NCBI GenBank assembly: GCA_963843085.1
Contig: CAWJJG010000011.1
Span: 992,001-1,056,000 of the forward strand
Length of the DNA stretch: 64,000 bases
DNA from: DASUPK01 sp963843085
Lineage (GTDB): Bacteria > Actinomycetota > Thermoleophilia > Solirubrobacterales > 70-9
Direction: 5' to 3'
Of the stretch, positions 1-8,909 are shown piece after piece. The notes under the pieces are model-generated. The model searched no databases and was not told the origin of the DNA. It saw only the letters and a list, made by a program, of their open reading frames with translations. Within the stretch, counting starts at the first letter, position 1, and the number at the start of each line of letters is the position of its first letter. The position numbers and the translations under genes were made by a program.

Positions 1-1
1 C

Positions 2-736
2 CGGCTCGGCGGCCGGATCCTCGCCTGGCATTCCGACGCGGGCAGCTTCCTGATCGATCCGGCATCGATGGCGATCGGGCATCGCGCCGCGGACACGGCC
101 CTGGAGCTCGGCGTGGAGCGCTGGGAGGACCGGCTGGCTTCGAACGCCATCCCCATCCTGCTCGGCGAGCTTGGCGGCCTCTCCCTGCACGCTTCCGCGA
201 ACCTGGTCGGCGAGCGCGCGGTGGTCATCTGCGGGGTGACCGGGCGGGGGAAGTCGACCCTGTCGGCGGCGCTGACGGCGGCCGGGCATCCCTCGCTCGG
301 TGAGGACGGCGTCGTCGTGCGGCGCACCGATAACGGGCATGTGGTCTGGCCGGGTGCGCGCGGGTCGCTGCTCACCGAGCCGGCCGCCGTCCTCGTCGGC
401 GCCGGCACCGCCGACGGCCCGGCGGACCCCCGAGGACGCCGGCTGCACGAGGGGCTCCGCACGGCGGATCGCCCGGGCGAGGTGGCCCTGGTCGCCTTTC
501 TCCGGGAGCGCGGTGGCTCGAGTGTCGACATCGAGCCGGCCGACTCGGCCAAGACGCATCGGGAGCTCCTCGACCACCTGCTCACGGCGGGTCGCGTCGG
601 CGCTCGGGAGTTCGCCGCATCGGCGCGGGTGGCCGAATCGGCGCGCGGCGTCCTCCTGCGGGTCCCCGAGTCGCTCGACGCCGTCACGGAGGCCGCCGAG
701 CGGCTGGCGGCCCTCGCCGCCCAGGATCGCCCCTAG
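2..736 (+). CDS. HPr kinase-like P-loop protein (5' end outside window)
   Basis: The reading frame is open from the first bases, so the start lies upstream. The visible part is an HprK-type nucleotide-binding fold: a strand with LHASANLV, then Walker A GVTGRGKST (bases about 233-260), then the SLGEDGVVV segment where classical HprK has its catalytic Asp pair. Here that segment reads E-D-G, so phosphotransfer to HPr cannot be assumed. HprK-like proteins of this short type occur in RiPP gene clusters, where some phosphorylate lasso peptides. The next gene, convergent with its stop codon overlapping this one, is a PF14907-type nucleotidyltransferase that also occurs in such clusters. The function is inferred from fold and neighbour only. 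Confidence 0.7.
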   Translation, partial: RLGGRILAWHSDAGSFLIDPASMAIGHRAADTALELGVERWEDRLASNAIPILLGELGGLSLHASANLVGERAVVICGVTGRGKSTLSAALTAAGHPSLGEDGVVVRRTDNGHVVWPGARGSLLTEPAAVLVGAGTADGPADPRGRRLHEGLRTADRPGEVALVAFLRERGGSSVDIEPADSAKTHRELLDHLLTAGRVGAREFAASARVAESARGVLLRVPESLDAVTEAAERLAALAAQDRP

Positions 737-1839
737 CGCCGCAGGGTGATGCCGCGCGCGATCAGCGCGGCGTGCCTCGCCACGAGCCGAAGCCGGCCGG
801 CGCCGTCTCCGCCGACGAGGCCGTCCAGCGCCTCGCGGCGGGGGATCAGGATGTCCCGCACGAATGCCGGTCGCTGTCGCCAGGGCAATGCGGCCAGCCG
901 GCCGATGTTCGCCGAGGCCTGCAGGTCGAGCTCCTCCATGGCGCGCACCGGCCCGAAGGGAGGCGGATCGCCCGGGCCGATCGGCCGAGGAAGCGTGACC
1001 CGGAGGTATCGCTCCGTGTAGTCGAGCGCTCGGTGGAGAGCCCAGAGGAGCCCGAGCTCCCGGGCCCTCACGAACGCCGCCTCCCACTCCTCCTCGCCCG
1101 TGGCGAGGCGCAGCCGTCTGATGTCCTCGAGCCAGGAGAGGCGCTTGTGGCGGTGGCTCATCAGATGAAGGGCACAGACGAGCAGCTGATCCGGGAGCGA
1201 GGGGAACGCGGCACCGGGGGTGCCAGGGACGGCCTCAGCTGCCTTTGCGAGGGCGGCATGGGAGAGCGACTCTCCCATCGCGTCGTCGCTCACCCGCCAG
1301 TGGACCTCGACGTGGACGCTCCTCCGCCCCACCTGGCGCGTCAGCTCGAGAGTGTGGCCGTGCGTGGCCGCGAAGCCCGGCCGGTATTCGAGCTGCTCCT
1401 CGTATCCGATCGCCGACAGCGCCGCCCCGGCCCGATCGAGCGTGGCGCGATCGACGAGCAGGTCGAGGTCGGTGTAGGGACGCAGGCCGGGATCCGGATA
1501 GACGCGATCGCTGATCGCCGGGCCCTTGAGCACGATCGCGGGACCCCCGATGGCGGCCTCGAGAGCGGCGGCGACCGGCGGCAGCTCGCGGGTCGCCAGG
1601 GCCCTGCTGAGCGCGGCGACCGCCCGGGCGTCGCGAAGCTGGCCGGCGTGCCGGTGATCCAGGACGAGCCGGCCGTCGTCCAGCGCCAGGACGCAGGCGC
1701 CGATGACGCGATGCTCGACCGCGGCCGACACGAACCTGCCCGGAACAGCGGGCTCGACCCGGCCCTTCGCGGTGACCGTCCGCCCGAGGTCGCCGAGCTG
1801 ATCGGCGAACGGCATGCTGAACGGCTCACGGCGGAACAC
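733..1839 (-). CDS. Nucleotidyltransferase family protein (PF14907 type)
   Basis: About 368 aa. Residues around 105-135 hold the family signature: IVLKGPAISDRVYPDPG, then a conserved Arg-Pro, then YTDLDLLVD, where the D-x-D should bind metal and nucleotide. The C-terminal half has the LCALHLMSHRHK-type helix followed by a Leu/Arg-rich helical region usual for this family. PF14907 proteins are found with lasso-peptide and other RiPP genes, and their substrates are mostly unknown. The start shown is a GTG with GGAG four bases upstream; an ATG at 1815 (MPFADQ) is an alternative. The 3' end overlaps the stop of the HprK-like gene by four bases. Confidence 0.72.
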   Translation of the reverse strand: MFRREPFSMPFADQLGDLGRTVTAKGRVEPAVPGRFVSAAVEHRVIGACVLALDDGRLVLDHRHAGQLRDARAVAALSRALATRELPPVAAALEAAIGGPAIVLKGPAISDRVYPDPGLRPYTDLDLLVDRATLDRAGAALSAIGYEEQLEYRPGFAATHGHTLELTRQVGRRSVHVEVHWRVSDDAMGESLSHAALAKAAEAVPGTPGAAFPSLPDQLLVCALHLMSHRHKRLSWLEDIRRLRLATGEEEWEAAFVRARELGLLWALHRALDYTERYLRVTLPRPIGPGDPPPFGPVRAMEELDLQASANIGRLAALPWRQRPAFVRDILIPRREALDGLVGGDGAGRLRLVARHAALIARGITLRR

Positions 1840-1933
1840 CTGACTCCGAGCCTAACGTGCCGGAGGCCGACCCGGACTAGGGTTGGAACCGATGGCCGAC
1901 CCGAGCAGCGCCTCCCGAGAGGCTTAGCGAGCG

Positions 1934-2761
1934 GTGAGCGCGCGATGGCGCTCGGGGGCCGCCGTTGCGGTGGCCTGCGGAGTCGTGCTGGCGATGGTCC
2001 CCGAAGTCGGCGCCGCGCCGCCCTCGCCGAGGATCGTCGGCGGCGGCAAGGCGAACGCCGGCGGCTGGCGGTTCGCCGTCGCGCTCACCGAAAAGCGCCG
2101 CTTCATCTGCAGTGGTTCGCTGATCGCTCCGACCAAGGTGCTGACGGCGGCGCACTGCGTGAAGAGCGGCAAGCGAAAGCAGCTCTCGGTGCTGGCGGGG
2201 AGCCCGTGGATCGCCCCGAAGAGACGTGGCCCGCGCATCAAGGTGGCCGCGGTCGCGATCGACCCGGCGTACAACGGGCACAAGGGTGCGCACGACTTCT
2301 CCGTACTGACCCTGGCAAGCGCCCCAGGCGTGCAGCCGGTCGTCCTCGCCACGAAAGCCGAGTCGAAGGCCGCGACCAGACCGGGCAGGATCGTCCGATC
2401 GGCCGGATGGGGCACCCGGAGCGCCTGGGGCTTCAACGTCGCCCGCCGGCTGAAGACGACCAAGGAGCGGATCTACCCGGCCCGGACGTGCGATCGCGAA
2501 TACCGGAAGTCGCGCGGCTTTCAGCAGGCCTCGATGATCTGCGCCCTCGGGAAGCGGATCCGCCGGACCCACAGCCGCCTCCCCTTCCGGGCCACCTCGT
2601 GCGAGGGAGACAGCGGCGGCCCGCTGGTGGCCGCCACCCCGAACGGGCCGCGGCTGGTCGGCGCAGTCAGCTCGGGCGTCTTCCCCTGCGGCCTCGGCGG
2701 GGCGAGCATCTACGCGCGGATCGCAGACCGGCTCGGGTTCATCGAGAGGGCGATCGGCTAG
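1934..2761 (+). CDS. Secreted trypsin-like serine protease
   Basis: 275 aa from a GTG. An N-terminal signal peptide (basic start, then AVAVACGVVLAMV, cleavage near GAA-PP) is followed by the mature-type IVGGGKA sequence that starts chymotrypsin-fold proteases. Catalytic residues are visible: His in LTAAHCV, Asp in the HDFSVLTL segment (the DIALL position) and Ser in GDSGGP near residue 224. Several cysteines are placed as in disulfide-bonded S1 proteases. It is predicted to be exported. The IVGG start may mean zymogen processing. Substrate is unknown. It is convergent with the secreted hydrolase, overlapping by four bases. Confidence 0.9.
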   Translation: MSARWRSGAAVAVACGVVLAMVPEVGAAPPSPRIVGGGKANAGGWRFAVALTEKRRFICSGSLIAPTKVLTAAHCVKSGKRKQLSVLAGSPWIAPKRRGPRIKVAAVAIDPAYNGHKGAHDFSVLTLASAPGVQPVVLATKAESKAATRPGRIVRSAGWGTRSAWGFNVARRLKTTKERIYPARTCDREYRKSRGFQQASMICALGKRIRRTHSRLPFRATSCEGDSGGPLVAATPNGPRLVGAVSSGVFPCGLGGASIYARIADRLGFIERAIG

Positions 2762-5199
2762 GGCCCGGGGCCGGTGTAGCCGCCGGCGTAACAGGGGCTG
2801 GCTCCGCAGACGTTGGTGATCGCCCCGCCAGGCTCCAGGAAGTCGGAGATCAGCTGCAGGGCCAGCGGCGCGCCGCGCGGCGCACCGTGCGGATCCTCGC
2901 CGGCGCGGTTGGGCGTGTTGGTGAACGGCGGCGGCGGGACTCCGATCTCGGTGGGTGGCGGGCTCGGGTTCGGGCGGATCGGCCCGATGTCCCCGTAGAT
3001 GGCGGCCGAGCCGTCGAACGGATAAGAGCTGATCCGCGGGACGTTCCAGAGGATGTCGTTGTCCGGCCAGCGCCCGGGGTCGAGGATCGGGGTGTGGGTC
3101 GAGGTCCCGATCGTCCGGGCCTCGACGTCCGCCTGGAAGTTGGTCACCTGATGGTCGCCGAGAGCGATGTTCATCAGGACCTTGTGCGCCGGGTTGCCGG
3201 GCAGCGGATCGCTGGTCATCCGATGCGCGTAGCCATCGGGCTCCCCGCGATCCCAGAGCATCTGGATCAGCGAGAGCAGCAGAGGCCGCTCCAGCGGGTC
3301 GGTGTAGGCACCGTTGAGCAGCACCGCGAACGAGTCGTAGTCGACCGAACGCGGCAGAAGCACCGAGTAGTTCATCGCCGGCACGTTCAGAACCGAGCGC
3401 GTGAAGTCGGGGTCGACCGCGGTCAGGGCACCGCCCATGATCCCGCCCTGGCTCGAGCCCTGGTAGTAGAGATTCGACGTGTCGATGACAGGATCGCTGC
3501 CCAGCGTGCTCCCGTCGGCGCGGAAGGCGACGTCGCTGCTGAAGCCGGTCGGCATGGCCATCAGGCGGCCGAGGAAGATCTCGTCGAGCAGCCCCTGCTG
3601 GAGGCGGTCCGCCAGCTGCGGGAACTTGGAAAGGTCCGTGAGGATCCCCGCCGTATTGCCGAGGTCGCCGTTGGACATCCCGATCTCGTCCGTTGCGCAG
3701 AGAACGAAGTCGTAGGTGTTGGCCAGCTGCTGCTGGATGTCCGCGTTGAACACCTCCGAAGCGCTGCCGAAGAGCCCGTGTCCGTAGATCGCGGGCCGGC
3801 CCGGGGTCGAGTCCACGGCGCTGTGGGGGATGATGCAGTCGAAGTTCGCGGTCCAGTCGCCGTTGCGGATCGGCAGGCCGTCCGGACCGAGGTGGAAGGA
3901 ACCGCCGGCCGCACAGCTCGGGAACAGGTAGCAGGGGGCCGTGTAGGTGCCGCGCACGCGGCGGGCGATGTCGGCCGACGGATCCGTGTCGACCGGGCCG
4001 ACGGTGAACGACGGCGCGCTGCCGTCCATGCTGCCGTTGCCGGGCGTGGTGTCGCCGAGCGAGGCGAGCGCGTCGTCGCGGATGTGCAGCTCCCGCGCCG
4101 CGATGTTCTCGTCGGTCGCGACCGTGAAGTCCCAGGCCAGATAGAGGTTCGATCTCCTGACGCCCGCCCCGCGCAGGGTGTTGAAGATCGACTCGAAGCG
4201 GGCCCGCTGAGCATTGATCGGACCCTGGCTCGAGGCGAGCTGGTCACGGTAGTAGCGGAAGCCCTCCGGAGCCGGGATCGTCTGGCCGGCCGAGTCCTTC
4301 AGGTTGCGCATCGCCACGACGTAGCGATGCCCCGACGCGAAGTTCACGGCCGGATGGATCTCCAGCGCGGTGGTCGAGGGCCCGCTCGCGTTGGAGTCGA
4401 TCTCGACCCAGATGGGCCAGCGCTGGCCCGTTGTGGCATCGATCACTACGATGGGCTGATCCGGCTCGGAGAAGCGCCCGAGGTGGTTGACCGGCACGGC
4501 GTTCGTCTGCTGGAGCGCCGCGGGGTTGTCAAGGCCGGGCACCCGCACCACCATCCCCACTCCCGGGCTGAATCCGTCGTTCAGGGCATACGGCGAGGGG
4601 TCGATCGGGGTGCCCGAGGCGTTCTTCGGCATTCCGCCGCTGTGGAGGTCGATCCGCCGGCCCGTTGCGGTCGACGGGTCGGGCACCGTGTAGTAGTCAT
4701 CCGGGAAGGGCAGCAGGCAGAGCGAGCCCTGCTGCTGGCCGATGAAGTCGCAGTCGCCGGCCCGGCTCAGGTCGATCGGCTTGGGGCTGCAGGCGGGGAT
4801 GTTCCGCACCAGCGCCGCCGTCCCGGTGCGCTTGCCCGCGCGGACCCGGATCGTCCGGGCCTCACAGCTCGCCACGGCGGCCCTGCCGGACCTCGTCAGG
4901 CGCAGCTTCACGATCCGCTTGTGCTTGCGCGCATGGCCCAGCTTCGTCAACGGCACGGGGGCCGGATCGTCGAAGGTGCTTGACGTCGCCCTGACCTTCA
5001 GCCCTTTCCGGTGCTTGGCGGGAAGACGGACGCGCAGCCCGTGCTTGAGCAGCTTCGTCTGGGTCGTGCCGAGCGCGGCGACGGCCTTCCCCTTCCCCTT
5101 GCCCTTCGTGGCCGCGGCGCCCCCCGGCAGCGCAAGAGCGAGCGTGCCGAGAAAGACCGCCACGCCGATCGCCACCGCCAGCCTCAAGTTCCCTCTCAC
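2758..5199 (-). CDS. Secreted alpha/beta-hydrolase-fold protein (lipase-like)
   Basis: 813 aa from a GTG preceded by AGGAGGAGG at good spacing. A longer open frame to 5340 would translate the tRNA gene and is rejected. Signal peptide: AVAIGVAVFLGTLALAL, then a Lys/Gly-rich linker and a cysteine-bearing N-terminal domain. The nucleophile-elbow motif GSSQGG (after NLYYQ, near residue 560) fits an alpha/beta hydrolase Ser. A later GDHQV gives a candidate catalytic His. This resembles large secreted proteins of Thermoleophilia annotated as hypothetical or lipase-like. The substrate cannot be read from sequence. The N-terminal part may be a separate Ig-like domain. Confidence 0.68.
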   Translation of the reverse strand: MRGNLRLAVAIGVAVFLGTLALALPGGAAATKGKGKGKAVAALGTTQTKLLKHGLRVRLPAKHRKGLKVRATSSTFDDPAPVPLTKLGHARKHKRIVKLRLTRSGRAAVASCEARTIRVRAGKRTGTAALVRNIPACSPKPIDLSRAGDCDFIGQQQGSLCLLPFPDDYYTVPDPSTATGRRIDLHSGGMPKNASGTPIDPSPYALNDGFSPGVGMVVRVPGLDNPAALQQTNAVPVNHLGRFSEPDQPIVVIDATTGQRWPIWVEIDSNASGPSTTALEIHPAVNFASGHRYVVAMRNLKDSAGQTIPAPEGFRYYRDQLASSQGPINAQRARFESIFNTLRGAGVRRSNLYLAWDFTVATDENIAARELHIRDDALASLGDTTPGNGSMDGSAPSFTVGPVDTDPSADIARRVRGTYTAPCYLFPSCAAGGSFHLGPDGLPIRNGDWTANFDCIIPHSAVDSTPGRPAIYGHGLFGSASEVFNADIQQQLANTYDFVLCATDEIGMSNGDLGNTAGILTDLSKFPQLADRLQQGLLDEIFLGRLMAMPTGFSSDVAFRADGSTLGSDPVIDTSNLYYQGSSQGGIMGGALTAVDPDFTRSVLNVPAMNYSVLLPRSVDYDSFAVLLNGAYTDPLERPLLLSLIQMLWDRGEPDGYAHRMTSDPLPGNPAHKVLMNIALGDHQVTNFQADVEARTIGTSTHTPILDPGRWPDNDILWNVPRISSYPFDGSAAIYGDIGPIRPNPSPPPTEIGVPPPPFTNTPNRAGEDPHGAPRGAPLALQLISDFLEPGGAITNVCGASPCYAGGYTGPGP

Positions 5200-5253
5200 G
5201 CCTGCAACCTCCTCCTGGTCGCAGACCCTACAGCGCGGGCCGCCCGCGGCAGA

Positions 5254-5327
5254 AGCCCAGGGCCGGATTCGAACCGGCGACCCCTTCATTACGAGTGAAG
5301 TGCTCTGGCCAACTGAGCTACCTGGGC
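5254..5327 (-). tRNA. tRNA-Thr (anticodon CGT)
   Basis: Read on the minus strand, the sequence folds as a cloverleaf: acceptor GCCCAGG pairs with CCTGGGC, D arm GCTC/GAGC, anticodon stem CTTCA/TGAAG with loop CTCGTAA giving anticodon CGT, and a T arm GCCGG-TTCGAAT-CCGGC. CCA is not encoded. Anticodon CGT reads ACG, hence threonine. It lies just upstream of the secreted hydrolase gene, whose open frame runs through it artefactually. Confidence 0.95.
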
Positions 5328-5363
5328 GCACTCGATGCACGCGCGATTGTAGGGTCCCGTGTC

Positions 5364-6131
5364 GTGAGCGATCAGCCGCTTCTGACCGAGCGCCGCGATC
5401 GCGTCCTGCTGATCACGCTGAACCGCCCGGACGCCCGCAACGCCGTCAACCTGGCGATGGCCGAGGCGATGGCGGCCGCGCTCGACGAGCTGGATTCGGC
5501 CGACGAGCTCAGTGTCGGCGTGATCGCCGGAGAGGGCAAGGGCTTCAGCTCCGGCATGGACCTGAAGGCGTTCGCCACGGGAGAGCGGCCCTGGGCGAAG
5601 GACCGCGGCTTCGCGGGCATCGTCCAGAAGCCTGCCGCCAAGCCGATGATCGCCGCAATCGAGGGCTTCGCCGTCGCCGGCGGGCTGGAGATCGCGCTCG
5701 CCTGTGATCTGATCGTCGCTGCCAAGGGCGCGAAGCTAGGGATCCCGGAGGCGAAGCGCGGACTGGTCGCGGCCGGGGGCGCTCTCCGCCAGCTTCCCCG
5801 CCGCCTTCCCGCCGCCATCGCAATGGAGCTCGCCCTCACCGGCGAGACGATCACCGCCGAGCGCGGCGCCGAACTGGGGCTGGTCAACCGCCTCGCCGAC
5901 CCGGGCAACGCGCTCGAGGTGGCGCTGGAGCTGGCGGCCGAGGTCGCGGCGAACGCTCCGCTCGCCACCGCAGCCTCGAAGACGATCCTCAATCAGCAGG
6001 GTTCCTGGGACGACGAGACCTTCTGGGCGAAGCAGGGGGAGATCGTCGGCCCCGTGTTCACGTCCAAGGACGCGATCGAGGGCGCGACGGCGTTCAGCGA
6101 GAAGCGAGCGCCAGACTGGAAGGGGCGCTAG
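5364..6131 (+). CDS. Enoyl-CoA hydratase/isomerase family protein (crotonase)
   Basis: 255 aa from a GTG just after the tRNA; the longer open frame to 5295 reads tRNA sequence. Crotonase landmarks occur in order: ITLNRPDARNAVN at the N terminus, the oxyanion and CoA-binding GKGFSSGMDLKAF near residue 65, GGLEIALACDLI near residue 110 and LGIPEAKRGL near residue 130. Glutamates at both catalytic positions (in GGLE and IPEA) fit a true hydratase. The last 38 bases overlap the 3' end of the fabI gene on the other strand. A role in fatty-acid degradation or a related CoA pathway is likely; the exact substrate is unknown. Confidence 0.88.
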   Translation: MSDQPLLTERRDRVLLITLNRPDARNAVNLAMAEAMAAALDELDSADELSVGVIAGEGKGFSSGMDLKAFATGERPWAKDRGFAGIVQKPAAKPMIAAIEGFAVAGGLEIALACDLIVAAKGAKLGIPEAKRGLVAAGGALRQLPRRLPAAIAMELALTGETITAERGAELGLVNRLADPGNALEVALELAAEVAANAPLATAASKTILNQQGSWDDETFWAKQGEIVGPVFTSKDAIEGATAFSEKRAPDWKGR

Positions 6132-6906
6132 CGCCGTTCTGGCCCCCGACGGCGTGAACGCCGCCGTCGACGTGAATCATCTCGCCGCTGATCGCTTCGG
6201 ACCAGTCCGACAGCAGAAAGAGGACGGCCCGCGCGACCGGCGAGGGATCCTCCGTGTCCCAGCCCAGCGGAGCGGCCTCCGGCCACCCGGACGCCAGGTG
6301 CTCGAAGCCGTCGATGCCGCTCGCGGCCGGCGAGGAGATCGGCCCCGCTGAGATCAGGTTCGAGCGGATGCCGCGCGGGCCGAGCTCTCTCGCCAGGTAG
6401 CGGTTGACGGACTCCAGCGCGGCCTTTGCCACGCCCATCCAGTCATACGACGGCCAGGCGACCGAGGCGTCAAAGTCGAGGCCGACGACGCTGCCACCGC
6501 CCTCCATCAGCGGGGAGAGGTGGCGCGCCAGAGCCGCGTACGAGTAGGCGCTCGTGCGGAAGGCCTGCTCGGCGCTCTCGGGCGGGGTCTCCAGGAAGCG
6601 TCCGCCGATCGCGTCGTCCGGCGCGAAGGCGATCGCGTGGAGGACGCCGTCGAGACGACCCCAGCGGCCATCGATCTCCGTGGCCAGGCCGGCGAGATCG
6701 TCCTCGGAGTTGACGTCGAGCTCGAGCACGTCGGGCTGCTCCGACAGGCGAGCCGCCGCCCGCTCGGTCATCCGGCGGGTGCGGCCGAAGCCGGTGAGCA
6801 CCACCTCGGCCCCGGCGGCCTGGGCTTCTCGCGCGACGGCGAACGCGATGCTCTTCCTCGTCAGAACCCCGGTGATCAGGAATCTCTTGCCGTCAAGCAT
6901 CATCAT
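6094..6906 (-). CDS. fabI: Enoyl-ACP reductase, InhA-like (FabI family)
   Basis: 270 aa SDR-fold enzyme that reduces trans-2-enoyl-ACP, the last step of each elongation cycle. The N terminus has KRFLITGVLTRKSIAFAVA, the divergent cofactor motif of FabI/InhA. The active-site stretch YDWMGVAKAALESVNR closely follows the InhA pattern Y-x2-M-x3-K, and SNLISAGPI follows it. It is the last gene of the fab operon; its ATG overlaps the upstream MaoC stop (ATGA). An InhA-like rather than FabK or FabV reductase fits an actinobacterial host. Confidence 0.92.
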   Translation of the reverse strand: MMMLDGKRFLITGVLTRKSIAFAVAREAQAAGAEVVLTGFGRTRRMTERAAARLSEQPDVLELDVNSEDDLAGLATEIDGRWGRLDGVLHAIAFAPDDAIGGRFLETPPESAEQAFRTSAYSYAALARHLSPLMEGGGSVVGLDFDASVAWPSYDWMGVAKAALESVNRYLARELGPRGIRSNLISAGPISSPAASGIDGFEHLASGWPEAAPLGWDTEDPSPVARAVLFLLSDWSEAISGEMIHVDGGVHAVGGQNGASAPSSLALASR

Positions 6907-7454
6907 GCGAGCAACCTGCCGTCCTGGAGCGGCGAGAGCTCGTCGTCCGAGGAGGCCTGGGGCTCCGCCCGCTCCGGCTCGCGCCGCCAGAGCACGACGA
7001 TCTCCATGCGGGCGACCAGCTCATCGGCCTGGTTGACGATCCTGACGGCCAGCGTGACCAGCCCGGTCTCGGCGCCGAGCTCGCGCTTGTCCGCGAGCCG
7101 TGCTCGGACCCGGATCGTGTCGCCGAGCCCGACCGGCCGCTTCAACACCGCGCCGTCGATCGAGCGCAGGGCAAGCACCACCCGGGGGTCGATCGGGAGA
7201 AGGCCCAGGGCGTAGGAGAGGACCAGCATGCCGTGAGCGATCCGGCGACCGAAGGCGCTCTCGGCTGCCCAGGCGGCGTCCGCATGCTGTGGGTGCCAGT
7301 CGCCGGTCAGGGCCGCGAACGAGACCACGTCGTACTCGGTCACGGTCCGGCCAGAGGACTCCATCGAGTCTCCGATCTCGAGGTCGTCGAAGTAGGGCGG
7401 CGCCTCGCGCCACAGCCTGCCCTCGCGGGTCGCCTCGATCGTCTCGGTCGTCAT
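6903..7454 (-). CDS. MaoC-like dehydratase (hotdog fold)
   Basis: 183 aa. The hydratase-2 motif is visible as FAALTGDWHPQHAD (about residues 48-61), with the Asp and His expected for catalysis, followed by FGRRIAHGML. Its position between the carboxyltransferase and the enoyl reductase, with four-base overlaps on both sides, suggests that it is the 3-hydroxyacyl-ACP dehydratase of the operon. No FabZ/FabA homologue is present in the window. Mycobacterial FAS-II uses the MaoC-type HadAB/HadBC dehydratases in the same role. Whether this single protein is sufficient cannot be told from sequence. Confidence 0.85.
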   Translation of the reverse strand: MTTETIEATREGRLWREAPPYFDDLEIGDSMESSGRTVTEYDVVSFAALTGDWHPQHADAAWAAESAFGRRIAHGMLVLSYALGLLPIDPRVVLALRSIDGAVLKRPVGLGDTIRVRARLADKRELGAETGLVTLAVRIVNQADELVARMEIVVLWRREPERAEPQASSDDELSPLQDGRLLA

Positions 7455-8890
7455 GCGGTTCTCCTTCGTCCGTTTGCTCCGCCGAGCGCCGCGAGCGCCC
7501 AGACCAGGCGCGCCCTCGTCTCGGCCGGCTCGATCACCTCGTCCACGTCGCCGGCCCCGGCGGCGACCTCGGCCCTCAGCTGTCCCTCGGCGTACTCGTC
7601 GGCGAGGCGCGCGTGCTCGGCCGCCGGGTCGGCCGAGCCCTCGATCGCCCGCCGATGCATGATCCCCACGGCCTGGCGCGCACCGAGCACGCCGATCTCC
7701 GCGCCCGGCCAGGCGAGGACCAGATCCGCGCCGAGCTGGCGAGAGTTCATCGTGATGAACCCGCCGCCGTACGCCTTGCGAAGAACGACCGTCACCTTCG
7801 GGACGCGGGCGGCCGAGAAGGCGTGCAACAGCCCGGCGCCGTGCCGGATCACACCCATCGCCTCCTGCTTCGTCCCGGGCAGGAATCCCGGGGTGTCGAC
7901 CAGGACGACGAGGGGAAGTCCGAAGGAATCGCAGCGGCGGATGAATCTGGCGGCCTTCTCGGATGCGGCCGAGTCGATCACGCCGCCGAGGTGGTGCGGC
8001 TGGTTCGCCACCACGCCGACCGGATGCCCGTTCAAGCGGATCAGCGCCGTGACCATGTTGCGAGCCCAGCGGGGCGAGAGCTCGAGCATCGAGCTGGAGT
8101 CACCGATGCAGCGGATCACCGAGCGGACGTCGTAGACCTTGCGGGGGCTGGCCGGGACGGCGGTGCCCGGGTCGCGGCCGAGCGGCTCCTGCGGCAGGAC
8201 CGGGTCAGGCGGCGACTCCGAGCTCTGTGGCAGATGCCCGAGCAGGTCGCGGACCAGCTCGGCGGCCGCCCGGTCGTCGGGAGCGACGAGATCGCAGACC
8301 CCGTTGCGGGAGTGGACTCGGGCGCCGCCGAGCTCGTCCATCGTCACGTTCTCCCCCATCACCTCCTGCACGACGCCGGGACCGGTGAGGAAGAGCCTGG
8401 CCTCCTCGGTCATCACCACGAAGTCGGTGAGGGCGGGCGAGTAGGCACCGCCGCCGGCCGAGGTCCCGGTGATCACGCTGATCTGCGGCACGCGGCCGGA
8501 GAGGGCGACATGGTGCCGGAAGATCGCGCCGTATCCGCCCAGCGCGCCGGCGCCCTCGTCGATGCGCGCACCGCCGGAGGCGACGAAGCCGACGACGGGC
8601 GCCTGGGCCCGTCCCGCCAGGTCGAGGACGCGCACGATCGTCTCCGCCTGCGCCGTGCCGAGGGAGCCTCCAGCGAAGCTCTGGTCCTGTGCATAGCAAT
8701 AGACCGGCCGGCCGCCGACGCTGCCCGCGCCCGCGACGACGCCGTCGCCGGGGGCGGAACGCGCCGAGCGCGAGGCAATCCGCGTGCGGACCAGTTCGAG
8801 TGAATCGCCATCGCAGAGCGCCTCGAGCCTCTCTAGGGGCCCCAGCCGCTCGCGGCGCGGCGCCTCCTTCTCGGCCAGCATCAGGTTCAC
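7451..8890 (-). CDS. Acyl-CoA carboxylase carboxyltransferase (AccD/PccB-like)
   Basis: 479 aa; it transfers carboxyl from carboxybiotin to acyl-CoA, giving malonyl- or methylmalonyl-CoA. Both crotonase-like halves are present: the N-terminal half with VGFVASGGARIDEG and SVITGTSAGGGAYSPAL (acyl-CoA oxyanion region), the C-terminal half with LVDTPGFLPG and RKAYGGGFITMNS (carboxybiotin side). Starts GTG 8890 and ATG 8881 are both possible; neither has a clear Shine-Dalgarno sequence. Location inside the fab operon implies malonyl-CoA supply. The biotin carboxylase/BCCP subunit is not in the window. Acetyl versus propionyl specificity is unresolved. Confidence 0.87.
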   Translation of the reverse strand: MNLMLAEKEAPRRERLGPLERLEALCDGDSLELVRTRIASRSARSAPGDGVVAGAGSVGGRPVYCYAQDQSFAGGSLGTAQAETIVRVLDLAGRAQAPVVGFVASGGARIDEGAGALGGYGAIFRHHVALSGRVPQISVITGTSAGGGAYSPALTDFVVMTEEARLFLTGPGVVQEVMGENVTMDELGGARVHSRNGVCDLVAPDDRAAAELVRDLLGHLPQSSESPPDPVLPQEPLGRDPGTAVPASPRKVYDVRSVIRCIGDSSSMLELSPRWARNMVTALIRLNGHPVGVVANQPHHLGGVIDSAASEKAARFIRRCDSFGLPLVVLVDTPGFLPGTKQEAMGVIRHGAGLLHAFSAARVPKVTVVLRKAYGGGFITMNSRQLGADLVLAWPGAEIGVLGARQAVGIMHRRAIEGSADPAAEHARLADEYAEGQLRAEVAAGAGDVDEVIEPAETRARLVWALAALGGANGRRRTA

Positions 8891-8909
8891 GCGGCCAACG
8901 CCTTTGTAC

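Noticed and set aside
772..4983. 1403-aa open frame on the plus strand, and similar long frames (for example 44548-46056 plus, 46036-47511 minus, 32036-33958 minus)
   Set aside because: They run opposite to well-supported genes, have Arg/Gly/Pro/Asp-biased composition and no domain; they are GC-driven shadows.
5200..5340. N-terminal 47 residues of the secreted hydrolase open frame
   Set aside because: This part is the translation of the tRNA-Thr gene; the strong ribosome-binding site places the start at 5199.
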